From the NCBI RefSeq assembly GCF_964283195.1, contig NZ_CAXYLH010000006.1: 64,000 bases of DNA; one strand, written 5' to 3'. The position numbers and the translations under genes are program-made. Below the pieces are notes generated by a model. It was given only the letters and a program-made list of their open reading frames with translations. It was not told the DNA's origin and did not search any database. This stretch comes from Paratractidigestivibacter sp003150175. Lineage in GTDB: Bacteria > Actinomycetota > Coriobacteriia > Coriobacteriales > Atopobiaceae. Shown one piece after another: positions 17,664 to 27,218 of the stretch (positions are counted from its first letter, which is position 1; each line of letters starts with the position of its first letter).

Positions 17664-19281
17664 ATTTGCCTAGAAGCTCGCGCGCATGTGCCAGGGACGC
17701 CTCGCCGGTGTCGCCCGAGAGCATGCGGGCGATCTCGCGGACGCGCTCCTCGCCCGCGATGGGCGAAAGCGTGGTCTCGGGCACGTCGCCTGCGGACTTG
17801 CTCACGAGGTAGTGCTCATCTGCCGCCACGGCGACCTGGGCCAGGTGCGTGACCACGATGACCTGGTGCGTCCGCGCGAGGTCGGCGAGGACCTCGGCGA
17901 GCGCGACGGCGGTCGCGCCGCCCACGCCGGCGTCGACCTCGTCGAAGACGAGCGTCTCGGCGGCGTCGGACTCGCCCAGCACGACCTTGAGGGCGAGCAT
18001 CACGCGGCTGACCTCGCCGCCCGACGCGATGCGCCGCAGCGGCCGCGCCGTGAGGCCCGCGCCCGGGCGGTACAGGAACTCGGCGCGCGAGGCGCCGCGG
18101 CGCGACCACTCCTGCCTGGGCAGGCGCTCGAAGGCGACCTCGAGCTCGGCGGAGCCCATCTCGAGCCGGGCCATCTGGGCGCTCACCGCGGCCGAGAAGC
18201 GCGGGGCAGCCTCGCGGCGGGCGTCGTCGAGCGCGTCTGCCGCGGCGGCGAGCGCCGACTCGGCCTCGTCGGAGGCCTTCTGGGCCCGTTTGACGGCAGC
18301 GCCGCCGTCGGAGGCGGCCTCCACGACGCGCCGGGCCTCCTCGCGGCGGGCCAGGACGTCGTCCATCGTGGGCCCGAAGCTGCGCAGGAGCCCCTGGAGC
18401 TCGGACCAGCGAGCGCGCATGTGCTCGAGCTCTGCCGGGTCCACGTCAAGGTCGTCGGCATAGTCGCGCAGCTCGGAGGCCACGTCCTCGAGGTCCAGAA
18501 GCGCGCTGCGGAGCACCTCGGCGTGCCTGCCCAGCCCCTCGTCGAAGCGCTGGGCGTCCTCGATCTCGGAGGCCGCCTGGCGGATCGAGTCCATGGCGCC
18601 GCCGTCCGCCGCGAGCGCCTCGCGGGCGCCCAGCGCCGAGCGCATGAGGGCGTCGGCGTGCTCTGCGCGCGGGAGCTTGGCCTCGAGATCCTCGAGCTCG
18701 CCTTCCTTGGGGCCCACCTCGTCGATGCGAGCGCAGACGAACTCCGCCTCCTCGAGCGCCTCGGCCCCGGAGCGCGAGAGCTCCCGGGCGCGCTCGAGCT
18801 CGCGCTCCGCATCGGCCGCGGCGGCCAAGCGCGCGCGGTACTCCCCGAGTGCGTCCGCGACGGCGTCGCCCGCCCAGGCGTCGAGCATCTCCACATGGGT
18901 CTGCACCTGCAGCAGGCGCTGGTGCTCATGCTGGCCGCAGAGGTCGACGGTGGCGCCCACGCCCTCGGCGAGCTCGCGCACGCTGCCCATGCGCCCGTCG
19001 ATCCTCACGCGCCCGCGGCCGTCGGCTCCCACGCGCCGGCAGACCACGCAGCCGTCGGGGTCCCCGCCGCACACGTAGAAGCGGCCCTCGACCTCGAGCG
19101 CGTCGGCGCCCTCGCGCACGGCACCCGCGTCGGCGCGCTCCCCCACCAAAAGCTTGATAGCGGAGAGCAGAGCAGACTTGCCCGCGCCCGTCTCGCCGGT
19201 GAGGACGGTGAGGCCCGAGGACGGCGCCAGCTCCGCGTCGCGGATCAGCGCGACGTCGCGCACATGCAGCTCGTCGATCAT
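17662..19281 (-). CDS. recN: DNA repair protein RecN
   Basis: The 539-residue SMC-like ATPase has Walker A GETGAGKSAL near the N-terminus, two long coiled-coil arms (about 150-350), the signature IASGGEVSRVMLALK and Walker B TLVFDEVDAGVGG, then a D-loop and VTHLAQVA switch. RecN tethers broken DNA ends during recombinational repair. The length is slightly under the usual 550-560. It starts four bases after the nadK stop, the conserved nadK-recN pairing. A strong hairpin begins at its stop codon. Confidence 0.93.
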   Translation of the reverse strand: MIDELHVRDVALIRDAELAPSSGLTVLTGETGAGKSALLSAIKLLVGERADAGAVREGADALEVEGRFYVCGGDPDGCVVCRRVGADGRGRVRIDGRMGSVRELAEGVGATVDLCGQHEHQRLLQVQTHVEMLDAWAGDAVADALGEYRARLAAAADAERELERARELSRSGAEALEEAEFVCARIDEVGPKEGELEDLEAKLPRAEHADALMRSALGAREALAADGGAMDSIRQAASEIEDAQRFDEGLGRHAEVLRSALLDLEDVASELRDYADDLDVDPAELEHMRARWSELQGLLRSFGPTMDDVLARREEARRVVEAASDGGAAVKRAQKASDEAESALAAAADALDDARREAAPRFSAAVSAQMARLEMGSAELEVAFERLPRQEWSRRGASRAEFLYRPGAGLTARPLRRIASGGEVSRVMLALKVVLGESDAAETLVFDEVDAGVGGATAVALAEVLADLARTHQVIVVTHLAQVAVAADEHYLVSKSAGDVPETTLSPIAGEERVREIARMLSGDTGEASLAHARELLGK

Positions 19282-19284
19282 CGC

Positions 19285-20139
19285 CTACCTGCCCGCCCCG
19301 TAGAACACGCGCGAGACGGAGCCGTAGAAGCTCTGCGCGCTGTGGTCGAGCAAAAGTATGTCGCCCGGGCCGCGCCGGATGCTCGCGCGGGTGGGCCAGC
19401 CGGCGTCGCCGTTGCCGATGGGCTGCCCGTCGGCAAAGAAGCACCGCTCGACGGGGCGCTCGGGGCTCATCTCGATCTCCACGACGTCGGAGGGCGAGGT
19501 CAGGAAGGCGCGCGCCACGAGCTTGTGGGGCGCGATCGGCACGCAGACCATGCCCGAGAACTCCGGCGTGACGATGGGCCCGCCCGCGGCGAGCGCGTAG
19601 CCCGTCGAGCCGGTGGCCGTCGAGACCACGAAGCCGTCGCCGCGAAGGCGGTCGATCTTGTTGCCGGAGACGGAGACGTCGAACTCGACCATGTCTCCCC
19701 TGCCCCCGCGCGAGAGGGCGAAGTCGTTCAGCGCGAAGCTGTGGACCGTGTAGGTCGAGCCGTCGGGGCGCACGAACTGGGACTCGACGTCGAGCGTTGC
19801 GCGGTGGCTCACGTGGAGCTCGCCGGCAAGCGCGTCCGAGACGGCCGAGATCAGCTCCGCAGGCCCCCCGCTGGTAAGGAACCCGAGGTGGCCGTACGAG
19901 ATGCCCAGCATCGGGATGCCGGAGTAGCCGACGATGCGCGCGGCGCGCAGCAGGGTGCCGTCGCCGCCGAGCGAGACCACGAGGTCGCAGCCCGCCGCAT
20001 CGGTCACGCGGTTGGGAAAGAGCTTCTTGTCGTGCGCCCAGCTGACCTCGATGCCCTGCTCGTCGAGCCAGGCATCGAGCTTGCGGGCATCCTCGACGGC
20101 ATCGGGCCGCGAGTAGTTGGGGACGATGAGGACCTTCAA
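19285..20139 (-). CDS. nadK: NAD kinase
   Basis: The 284-residue enzyme phosphorylates NAD to NADP. It shows the GGDGTLLRAAR motif, the NE/D-type loop replaced by FALNDFALSRG, and GSTGYALAAGGPIV near the C-terminal half. A TTG start at 20139 (TTG AAG GTC CTC) is chosen because GAGGAG lies eight bases upstream and the family begins with this beta strand (KVLIVPNYSRPDA). Upstream in-frame codons have no ribosome site. It forms a two-gene operon with recN. Confidence 0.93.
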   Translation of the reverse strand: MKVLIVPNYSRPDAVEDARKLDAWLDEQGIEVSWAHDKKLFPNRVTDAAGCDLVVSLGGDGTLLRAARIVGYSGIPMLGISYGHLGFLTSGGPAELISAVSDALAGELHVSHRATLDVESQFVRPDGSTYTVHSFALNDFALSRGGRGDMVEFDVSVSGNKIDRLRGDGFVVSTATGSTGYALAAGGPIVTPEFSGMVCVPIAPHKLVARAFLTSPSDVVEIEMSPERPVERCFFADGQPIGNGDAGWPTRASIRRGPGDILLLDHSAQSFYGSVSRVFYGAGR

Positions 20140-20290
20140 GGGGCATGCTCCTCGGCAGAATTCGGAAATTTTGTTCGATTCTAACACCGGCCGCCCGCGG
20201 CAGGAGCCTGTCCTGTCGCGGGCGGTCATGTGCGGGTCGCGCTGTATGGGGCGAGCGGGGCGCCGGGGCTTCTTGCCCGCCCCCGCCCTG

Positions 20291-22123
20291 CTAGTCGAGC
20301 TCCTTCGCGCCGGTGTAGAGCTGCCAGTACTCGCCGCGCTGCTCGAGCAGCTCCTCGTGCGTGCCGCGCTCCACGATGCGCCCGTGCTCGAGGACCATGA
20401 TGGCGTCGGCGTTGCGCACGGTCGAGAGCCGGTGCGCGATCACGAAGACCGTGCGCCCGCGCATGAGGGCGTCCATGCCCCGCTGGATGAGCGCCTCGGT
20501 GCGCGTGTCGATCGAGCTCGTCGCCTCGTCGAGGATGAGCACGGGCGGGTCGGCCACGGCGGCGCGGGCGATGGCGATGAGCTGGCGCTGGCCCTGGCTG
20601 AGGTTCGCGCCGTCGGCGACGACCGGCGTGTCGTAGCCCTGCGGCAGGCGCTCGATGAAGCCGTCGGCCGAGGCCACGCGCGCCGCGGCGCGCACCTGCT
20701 CGTCGGTCGCGTCGAGCTTGCCGAAGCGGATGTTGTCCGCGATCGTCCCGGCAAAGAGGTGCGTGTCCTGCAGCACGATGCCGAGGCTGCGGCGCAGCGA
20801 CTCCTTGCGAATGTCGCGCACGTCGATACCGTCATAGGTGATGACGCCGTCGCGCACGTCGTAGAAGCGGTTGATCAGGTTCGTGATGGTCGTCTTGCCC
20901 GCGCCGGTCGAGCCGACGAAGGCGATCTTCTGGCCCGGCTTGGCAAACAGGCTCAGGTCCTCGAGCACGGTCTGGCCCGGGACGTAGCCGAAGTCGACGT
21001 TGTAGAGGCGCACGTCGCCCGCGAGCGGCACGTCCTCGCCGTCGATGCGCCACGCCCAGCCAGCGGCGCCCGACGCGGTGCGCGCGGCCTGGGCGTCGGA
21101 GCGGACGAGCTCGACCGTGCCCTCGTCGACCTCGGGGGCGAGCGCCATCGCCGCGAAGATCCTCTCGGCGCCGGCGAGCGCGGTGAGCAGGAAGTTGCCC
21201 TGCTGGGTGAGCTGGTTGAGCGGCATGCACGCCTGGCGGACGAAGACCAGGTAGGAGGCGAGGCTGCCCACGTCGGCGGAGCCCGCGATGGCCAGCAGCG
21301 CGCCCACGATGGTCACGACGCCGAAGTTGAGGTAGCTGATCGCGACCGTCATGGGGACCATCGTCGCCGCGTAGGCCTGGGCGGTCGTGCCGGTGTCGCG
21401 CAGCGACTCGTTGAGGCCGTCGAAGTCGGCGATGGCCGCCGGCTCGTGGTTGAACACCTTGACAACCTTCTGGCCGGCCATGGTCTCCTCGATGAAGCCG
21501 TCGAGCTCGCCGAGCGTCTGCTGCTGGGCCGAGAAGAACTTCCTGCTGCGGCCGCCGGAGTAGCGCACGTAGAGCACCACGACGACGTCGCAGGCGATGG
21601 TGATCAGCGTGAGGCGCCAGTCGAGGACGACGAGGAGCACGAGGGTGCCCACCGTCTGGATGAGCGCCTGGACGGCGCCGGCGAAGCTGTTGTTGAGCGC
21701 CTCGGAGACCGTGTCGACGTCGTTCGTGAAGAAGCTCATCACGTCGCCGTGGCGCGTCGCGTCGAAGAACGAGAGCGGCAGGCGCAGGATGTGGTCAAAG
21801 AGGTCGCGGCGGATGTCGAGCACGACCTTCTGGGCCGCGCGGACCATGGTCTGCGTGTAGCCCACGGCGCTCGCCACGCCCACGGCGTAGATGGCGGCCG
21901 TGAGGGCGATGAGGCGAACGAAGCCCTGGTAGTCTCCCTGGCCGACGGTGTTCACCACCGGCTTGATCATATAGGTGCCCGCGAGGTTCGCCGCGCCGGA
22001 GACGGTGACGAGCACGCCCACCGCGAACAGCCGCCACTTGGCGTGCCCCATGTACGAAAGGAGCGCGCGCAGCGTGCGGCCCAGGTCCTGCGGGCGCTTG
22101 GGCGCCCCTCCCTTGCCGGCCAT
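20291..22123 (-). CDS. ABC exporter half-transporter, canonical Walker B partner
   Basis: This 610-residue protein has a six-helix exporter domain followed by an ATPase with Walker A GSTGAGKTTI, signature LSQGQRQLIAI (Gln for the first Gly) and Walker B VLILDEATSSID with AHRLSTV. Like the 3.4-kb transporter, the changed signature and intact Glu mark it as the catalytic-Walker-B half of an asymmetric heterodimer. Its start shares one base with the upstream stop (TGATG), so the two halves are coupled. Substrate unknown. Confidence 0.9.
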   Translation of the reverse strand: MAGKGGAPKRPQDLGRTLRALLSYMGHAKWRLFAVGVLVTVSGAANLAGTYMIKPVVNTVGQGDYQGFVRLIALTAAIYAVGVASAVGYTQTMVRAAQKVVLDIRRDLFDHILRLPLSFFDATRHGDVMSFFTNDVDTVSEALNNSFAGAVQALIQTVGTLVLLVVLDWRLTLITIACDVVVVLYVRYSGGRSRKFFSAQQQTLGELDGFIEETMAGQKVVKVFNHEPAAIADFDGLNESLRDTGTTAQAYAATMVPMTVAISYLNFGVVTIVGALLAIAGSADVGSLASYLVFVRQACMPLNQLTQQGNFLLTALAGAERIFAAMALAPEVDEGTVELVRSDAQAARTASGAAGWAWRIDGEDVPLAGDVRLYNVDFGYVPGQTVLEDLSLFAKPGQKIAFVGSTGAGKTTITNLINRFYDVRDGVITYDGIDVRDIRKESLRRSLGIVLQDTHLFAGTIADNIRFGKLDATDEQVRAAARVASADGFIERLPQGYDTPVVADGANLSQGQRQLIAIARAAVADPPVLILDEATSSIDTRTEALIQRGMDALMRGRTVFVIAHRLSTVRNADAIMVLEHGRIVERGTHEELLEQRGEYWQLYTGAKELD

Positions 22124-23904
22124 CAGCGGTCGCCCCCTTCCGTCGTCGCCGCGGGCAAGACGGAGACCGCGGCCTTGTCCAAGACGCCCTGCGACTCGCA
22201 GAGCTCGGTGTAGATGGGGTCGCCGGCGGCAAGCAGCCCCGCGTGCGTGCCCACGGCGTGGACGCGGCCCTCGTCGAGGATGACGATCTGGTCGGCGTCC
22301 ATCACGGAGGCGACGCGCTGCGCGATGACGACCTTCGTCACGCCGGTGAGCGCAGCGAGGTTCGCGCGGATGCGCGCGTCGGTCGCCATGTCCACGGCGC
22401 TCGTGGAGTCGTCGAAGATGAGCACGCGCGGGCGCTTGAGCAGGGCGCGCGCGATGCAGAGGCGCTGCTTCTGGCCGCCCGAGACGTTGACGCCCCCCTG
22501 GCCCAGGTCGCCGTCGAGTCCGCCGATGCGGTCGAGGAACTCGTCGGCGCAGGCGGCGCGGCACGCGGCGAGGAGCTCCTCGTCGGTGGCGTCGGGATCG
22601 CCCCAGCGCAGGTTGTCGCGAACCGTGCCCGAGAAGAGCACGTTCTTCTGGAGCACGACGCCCACCGCGTCGCGCAGCGACGCGAGGTCGTAGTCGCGCA
22701 CGTCACGGCCACCGACGAGGACCTCGCCCGAGGTCGCGTCGTAGAGGCGCGCGATCAGCTGGACGAGGCTCGTCTTGCCGGAACCTGTGCCGCCGAGAAT
22801 GCCCACCGTGGAGCCGGCCTCGAAGCGAAGGTTCACGTCCTCGAGCACGCAGCGCTTGGCGTCGGCGCGGTACTTGAAGTCGACGTCGCTGAACTCGACC
22901 GAGCCGTCCGCGACCTCGCGAACGGCGACGTCCGCGGGCGCGGACTCGATGGCGGGCTCCTCGTCGAGGACCTCGCGCACGCGCTCGATGCTCGTCAGCG
23001 CTCGCGCGAGCAGCAGGAAGACATTGGAGATCATCATCAGCGAGTTCATGATCTGCAGCACGTAGCTCATGAAGCCGGTGAGCGTGCCGACCTGGAGCTC
23101 GCCCGAGAGGATCATGTTGCCGCCGACCCACAGGAGCACCGTGGCGGACACGTACATGGACAGCTGGAACACCGGGGTGTTCATCACCGCACCCGAGAAC
23201 GTGCGCGTGGCGGTGTCCGCGAGCTCGCCGTTGACCTCGCCGAAGCGCCCGGCAACGTGGCCCTCGCGGACGTAGGCCTTGATCGCGCGGATCGCGGTCA
23301 GGTCCTGCTGGAGCTCGTCGTTCAGCGCGTCCATCGTCCGCTGCAGCACGCGGTAGAGCGGCGCGACGTGCCGCACGATGAGCGCGAGCGCGACCGCGAG
23401 GAACGGCAGCACGACGAAGAACACCACGGCGAGGCGCGCCGACATGACGCAGCTCAGCACGAGTCCCATGACGAGCATGATGGGGCCGCGCATCATGGGG
23501 CGAAATCCCGTGACGATGGCGTTCTGGATGACGGTCACGTCCGTGGTCATGCGGGTGACGAGGCTCGAGGTCTCGAAGCGGTCGAGGTTCTCGAAGGCGT
23601 AGGACTCGACTGCGGAGAACTCCTCGCGGCGCAGGTTCGCGCCGAGGCCCATGGCCGCGCGGGCGGAGTAGCGGGCGTAGCCGCGGCCGAGGACGAGCGC
23701 GACGGCGGCGCAGCCGACCATCGCAGCCCCGCGCGTCCACACCACGGCGACGTCGCGCGCGAGCACACCGTCGTCGATCACCGACGACATCAGCAACGGG
23801 ATCGCGAGCTCGAGGCACGTCTCGATGAAGATGCACACCGCCGCGAGCGCCACGTCCCGGCGGTACGGCCCGAAGCTCCGGGCAATGAATCGCAGGTCAG
23901 ACAA
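22123..23904 (-). CDS. ABC exporter half-transporter with degenerate Walker B
   Basis: This 593-residue exporter half has Walker A GGTGSGKTSL, signature VSGGQKQRL and Walker B VLIFDDSTSAVD, with Asp in place of the catalytic Glu. The H-loop region reads VIAQRVASV (Gln for His), a further sign of a degenerate ATP site. A TTG start at 23904 is preferred because the upstream in-frame ATG lies before an intrinsic terminator hairpin (23930-23962) that separates it from aspS, and AGAAAGAAG stands just ahead of the TTG. It pairs with the next gene. Confidence 0.87.
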   Translation of the reverse strand: MSDLRFIARSFGPYRRDVALAAVCIFIETCLELAIPLLMSSVIDDGVLARDVAVVWTRGAAMVGCAAVALVLGRGYARYSARAAMGLGANLRREEFSAVESYAFENLDRFETSSLVTRMTTDVTVIQNAIVTGFRPMMRGPIMLVMGLVLSCVMSARLAVVFFVVLPFLAVALALIVRHVAPLYRVLQRTMDALNDELQQDLTAIRAIKAYVREGHVAGRFGEVNGELADTATRTFSGAVMNTPVFQLSMYVSATVLLWVGGNMILSGELQVGTLTGFMSYVLQIMNSLMMISNVFLLLARALTSIERVREVLDEEPAIESAPADVAVREVADGSVEFSDVDFKYRADAKRCVLEDVNLRFEAGSTVGILGGTGSGKTSLVQLIARLYDATSGEVLVGGRDVRDYDLASLRDAVGVVLQKNVLFSGTVRDNLRWGDPDATDEELLAACRAACADEFLDRIGGLDGDLGQGGVNVSGGQKQRLCIARALLKRPRVLIFDDSTSAVDMATDARIRANLAALTGVTKVVIAQRVASVMDADQIVILDEGRVHAVGTHAGLLAAGDPIYTELCESQGVLDKAAVSVLPAATTEGGDR

Positions 23905-23929
23905 AGCGTTACTTCTTTCTACGTTCAGC

Positions 23930-23962
23930 AAAAACCGCCCCGCGGACACGTCGCGGGGCGGC
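23930..23962 (-). terminator. Intrinsic terminator between aspS and the ABC exporter operon
   Basis: On the minus strand CCGCCCCGCG-acgtgt-CCGCGGGGCGG is followed by TTTTTG, a textbook intrinsic terminator for aspS. Confidence 0.88.
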
Positions 23963-23965
23963 CGG

Positions 23966-24039
23966 ATGACAAAAAGGGACAGTCCCTTTTCGTCATTTTC
24001 CGCCTGATGATAAAAAGGGACTGTCCCTTTTCGTCATTT
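23966..24039. repeat. Tandem pair of AAGGGACAGTCCCTT palindromes after aspS
   Basis: Two copies (23966-23998 and 24007-24039) of the ATGACRAAAAGGGAC-GTCCCTTTTCGTCAT palindrome, the second with ACTGT at its centre. A further TTTTCGTCAT half-unit at 24041-24050 runs into the aspS stop codon. Confidence 0.85.
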
Positions 24040-24050
24040 CTTTTCGTCAT

Positions 24051-25817
24051 TTACAGCAGACGGAGCGAGACTTCCTTGAGCTGCTTGGCGCTGACCTCGG
24101 AGGGCGCGTCGCTCATGAGGTCGGAGCCGGAGCTCGTCTTCGGGAAGGCCATGACCTCGCGGATGGAGTCGGAGCCGGTGAGCAGCATGCAGACACGGTC
24201 GAGGCCGAGCGCGAAGCCGCCCATCGGGGGCGCGCCGAACGCGAGGGCGTCGAGCAGGAAGCCGAACTGCTCGCGGGCGCGCTCCTCGGTGAAGCCGAGC
24301 ATCTTGAGGATGGCCATCTGCATCTCGGCGTTGTGGATACGCATGCCGCCGCCGCCGGCCTCGAAGCCGTCCATGACGAAGTCGTAGGTGTAGGAGCCCA
24401 CGGCCAGCGGGTCGGCCATGATCTTCTCGGGGTCGGTCTCGGTCGGCAGGGTGAAGGGCTGGTGCTCGGCCTCGTAGCGCTTGGTCTCCTCGTCCCAGTG
24501 GAACAGCGGGAAGTTGACGACCCACAGGAAGTCGTGGCCCTCGCGCGGGAGCTCGAGCGCGTCGGCCATGTGACGGCGCATGCCGCCCAGGATCTCGTCG
24601 GCGTGTAGGCGGGACTCGACGGCGAACATCACGAGGTCGCCGGGCTCGACGCCCATCTCGGCGCGCAGGGCGGCCATCTCGTCGTCGGAGAAGAACTTGA
24701 CGATGGGGCTCGTCACGGAGCCGTCCTCACGGAAGGCGATGTAGGCCAGGCCCTTGGCGCCGAAGCCGGAGGCGACGTCGGCGAGCTTGTCGATCTTCGC
24801 GCGCGGCCACAGGCCGGCTCCCTTGGCGTTGATGGCCTTGACGAAGGTCTTGTCGTCTGCCGCGGCGGACGCGAAGAGCTTGAACTTGGAGTTCGCGAAG
24901 ATCGGCGTGACGTCGTGGAGCTCCATGCCGTAGCGGGTGTCCGGCTTGTCGGAGCCGTAGGTGTCCATCGCGTCCCAGTACTGGATGCGGCGCAGCGGGA
25001 GCTGCATCTGGACGTCCATCTTGCCGAGCGCCTCGGACAGAACGGTCTCGATGCAGCCCATGACGTCGTCCTGATCGACGAAGGACATCTCGACGTCGAC
25101 CTGGGTGAACTCGGGCTGGCGATCGGCGCGCAGGTCCTCGTCGCGGAAGCACTTGGCGACCTGGTAGTAGCGCTCGACGCCGCCGATCATGAGCAGCTGC
25201 TTCAGGAGCTGCGGGGACTGCGGCAGGGCGTAGAAGTGGCCCGGCTGCATGCGGGACGGCACGAGGAAGTCGCGCGCGCCCTCGGGGGTGGACTTGAAAA
25301 GGCAGGGGGTCTCGACCTCAGTGAACTCGGCGTTGTGGAAGGCCTCGCGGATGGCGAAGGTCAGATCGCTGCGGAGCTTGAGGTTGGCCGCCATCTTGGG
25401 GCGGCGGATATCGAGGTAGCGGTAGCGCAGGCGGACGTCCTCGGAGGTGTCCACGTGGTCCTCGATCTGGAAGGCAGGGGTCTTGGAGGTGTTCAGGACC
25501 TCGAGCTCGGAGACCAGCACCTCGATGTGGCCGGTGGCGAGCTTCTCGTTGTCCTGGCCCTCGGGGCGCTCGCGCACGACGCCGGTGACCTTGATGGGCC
25601 ACTCGGAGCGGACATCCTCGGCGGCGTGGAACGCGGTGCCGCCGGAGTGCTCGGGGTCGAACGAGACCTGCGTCACGCCCGCGCGGTCGCGCAGGTCGAT
25701 GAAGATGAGGCCGCCGTGGTCGCGGCGGTGCCAGACCCAGCCGGTCAGCGTGACGGTCTGGCCGATGTTCTCGGCGCGGAGCTCGCCGCAGGTGTGGGTG
25801 TGCATAGAGAAGGGCAT
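24051..25817 (-). CDS. aspS: Aspartyl-tRNA synthetase
   Basis: The 588-residue class II synthetase has an N-terminal OB anticodon-binding domain (GELRAENIGQTVTLTGWVWH ... GLIFIDLRDRAG), motif 2 FRDEDLRADRQPEFTQVD, the bacterial insertion (GAD) domain, and motif 3 GGFALGLDRVCMLL. The SPQLLKQLLMIGG loop is typical. Bacterial length with a GAD domain fits a standard or non-discriminating AspRS; which one depends on whether GatCAB is present elsewhere. The start at 25817 follows GAAAGGA. It is monocistronic. Confidence 0.95.
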   Translation of the reverse strand: MPFSMHTHTCGELRAENIGQTVTLTGWVWHRRDHGGLIFIDLRDRAGVTQVSFDPEHSGGTAFHAAEDVRSEWPIKVTGVVRERPEGQDNEKLATGHIEVLVSELEVLNTSKTPAFQIEDHVDTSEDVRLRYRYLDIRRPKMAANLKLRSDLTFAIREAFHNAEFTEVETPCLFKSTPEGARDFLVPSRMQPGHFYALPQSPQLLKQLLMIGGVERYYQVAKCFRDEDLRADRQPEFTQVDVEMSFVDQDDVMGCIETVLSEALGKMDVQMQLPLRRIQYWDAMDTYGSDKPDTRYGMELHDVTPIFANSKFKLFASAAADDKTFVKAINAKGAGLWPRAKIDKLADVASGFGAKGLAYIAFREDGSVTSPIVKFFSDDEMAALRAEMGVEPGDLVMFAVESRLHADEILGGMRRHMADALELPREGHDFLWVVNFPLFHWDEETKRYEAEHQPFTLPTETDPEKIMADPLAVGSYTYDFVMDGFEAGGGGMRIHNAEMQMAILKMLGFTEERAREQFGFLLDALAFGAPPMGGFALGLDRVCMLLTGSDSIREVMAFPKTSSGSDLMSDAPSEVSAKQLKEVSLRLL

Positions 25818-25988
25818 CTGTATCCTTTCGTCTCTTCCGCCCCGTGCCGTGACGGGCGGATGTGCAGCAGACGGCGAGACGGTGTAAACGGCGCCGTTTC
25901 GCGCGATTTGCGATTGTACTACGGACGCGGGACGCCCGGCCGCCGGTGGTAGGCTGGTAACACACACTCAACGAAAGGACCCTCCCCC

Positions 25989-26666
25989 ATGGCCTCATCC
26001 CCCGCGGCCGCGCAGAAGGTCGCGGTCTTCGACCTCGACGGCACCCTGCTCGACACCACCCGCGACCTCGCGCTCGCGGTCAACCACACGCTCGCCGTCT
26101 TCGGCATGCCCCAGCTCCCACAGGACCAGGTCATCGCCTATACCGGTAACGGCATCGCGCGCCTGATAGAGCAGAGCGTGCCCGCCGGCACCCCGCGCGA
26201 TGTGTGGGAGCGGGCCTTCGACGAGTTCAAGCGCTACTACGGCGCCCACGCGCTCGACCACACCGAGCCCTACCCTGGCATCCCCGAGTGCGTGGCGGCC
26301 CTGCGCGCCGAGGGGCTCGGCGTCGCCGTCGTCTCCAACAAAGCCGACTTCGCGGTGCAGGAGATCATCGACGCGCGCATGCCCGGCTGCTTCGACGCAG
26401 TGCTCGGAGAGTGCGAGGCGCGCGGGATCCGCCGAAAGCCCGCCCCGGACATGGTGCTGGCAGTCCTCGACCAGCTGGGCGCGGCCCGCGACGGGCTCGT
26501 CTACATCGGCGACTCCGAGGTCGACGTGGCCACGGCGGCTGCGTGCGCGTGCCCCTGCGTGAGCGTGTCGTGGGGGTTCCGCAGCCGTGAGGAGCTCGTA
26601 GTGGCGGGCGCCACGAGGATCGTCGACACCCCCGACGAGCTGCGCCGCGTTCTTCTGTCGATGTAG
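25989..26666 (+). CDS. gph: HAD-family phosphoglycolate phosphatase-like protein
   Basis: This 225-residue HAD hydrolase has motif I FDLDGTLLDT (Asp15, Asp17), a C1 cap starting RDLALAVNHTLAVFGMPQL, motif II VVSNK, motif III RRKPAPDMV and motif IV YIGDSEVDVATAAA. This pattern is that of Gph, which removes 2-phosphoglycolate, though pyrophosphatase or beta-phosphoglucomutase relatives look similar. GAAAGGA lies nine bases ahead of the ATG. It is divergent from aspS. Confidence 0.82.
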   Translation: MASSPAAAQKVAVFDLDGTLLDTTRDLALAVNHTLAVFGMPQLPQDQVIAYTGNGIARLIEQSVPAGTPRDVWERAFDEFKRYYGAHALDHTEPYPGIPECVAALRAEGLGVAVVSNKADFAVQEIIDARMPGCFDAVLGECEARGIRRKPAPDMVLAVLDQLGAARDGLVYIGDSEVDVATAAACACPCVSVSWGFRSREELVVAGATRIVDTPDELRRVLLSM

Positions 26667-26794
26667 CGCGTAAATTCCGCCAGCGGCGCTCAGCATACGC
26701 TCACCGTACAAATCCAACTCGTTCGGCTAACTTACAGCTCCACGGGTTATAGTCAGGTATAAGTTACGTTGGTCGCTCGACGAAAGGAGCCGCC

Positions 26795-27100
26795 ATGGGC
26801 AAGAAAGCAGCAGAGGCACTCGACATCAATTACGACGAGCTCGCCGAATACCTGCACGTCAACCACTCCGTCTACATGAAGGTAGACAACTCGATCTATT
26901 ACCTCACCGACGCCAACTTCGAGGCGTGGCGCGCCCAGGACACGAGCCGCCGCAACGAGAAGGACCACTACATCGACTGCTCCGAGCTCGTCCCGACCGT
27001 CGATGAGTTCCTTTCGCTGCCCTTCGTCAATGGCAAGACCATCAAGGACGTGTTCTCGCACGCCACCTTCTACGCCTCCCTCAAGGGCGAGAAGGAGTAG
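26795..27100 (+). CDS. Conserved hypothetical protein
   Basis: This 101-residue soluble protein is rich in Tyr and acidic residues (YDELAEYLHVNHSVYMKVDN, then YYLTDANFEAW). I recognise no named domain. A strong GAAAGGAG ribosome site and a perfect intrinsic terminator 56 bases after the stop support a real monocistronic gene. An upstream A/T-rich stretch (GGTTATAGTCAGGTATAAG, 26745-26763) could hold the promoter. Confidence 0.75.
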   Translation: MGKKAAEALDINYDELAEYLHVNHSVYMKVDNSIYYLTDANFEAWRAQDTSRRNEKDHYIDCSELVPTVDEFLSLPFVNGKTIKDVFSHATFYASLKGEKE

Positions 27101-27156
27101 CGTCCTCGAACAGCGTCCTCGCGCTGATTACAGGACGCGAAAACCAGCTGATTAAC

Positions 27157-27198
27157 GCGAAAAACGCCGCCGGGCATGGCTCGGCGGCGTTTTTCGCG
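27157..27198 (+). terminator. Intrinsic terminator of the 101-residue protein gene
   Basis: GCGAAAAACGCCGCCG / CGGCGGCGTTTTTCGC, 16-bp stem with a 10-base loop; symmetrical A and T runs. Confidence 0.88.
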
Positions 27199-27218
27199 CT
27201 TTAAGCGTGCAGTGGATT

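Noticed and set aside
20117..22213. Long plus-strand frames opposite the second ABC exporter operon
   Set aside because: Shadow frames with no ribosome site and with biased composition.
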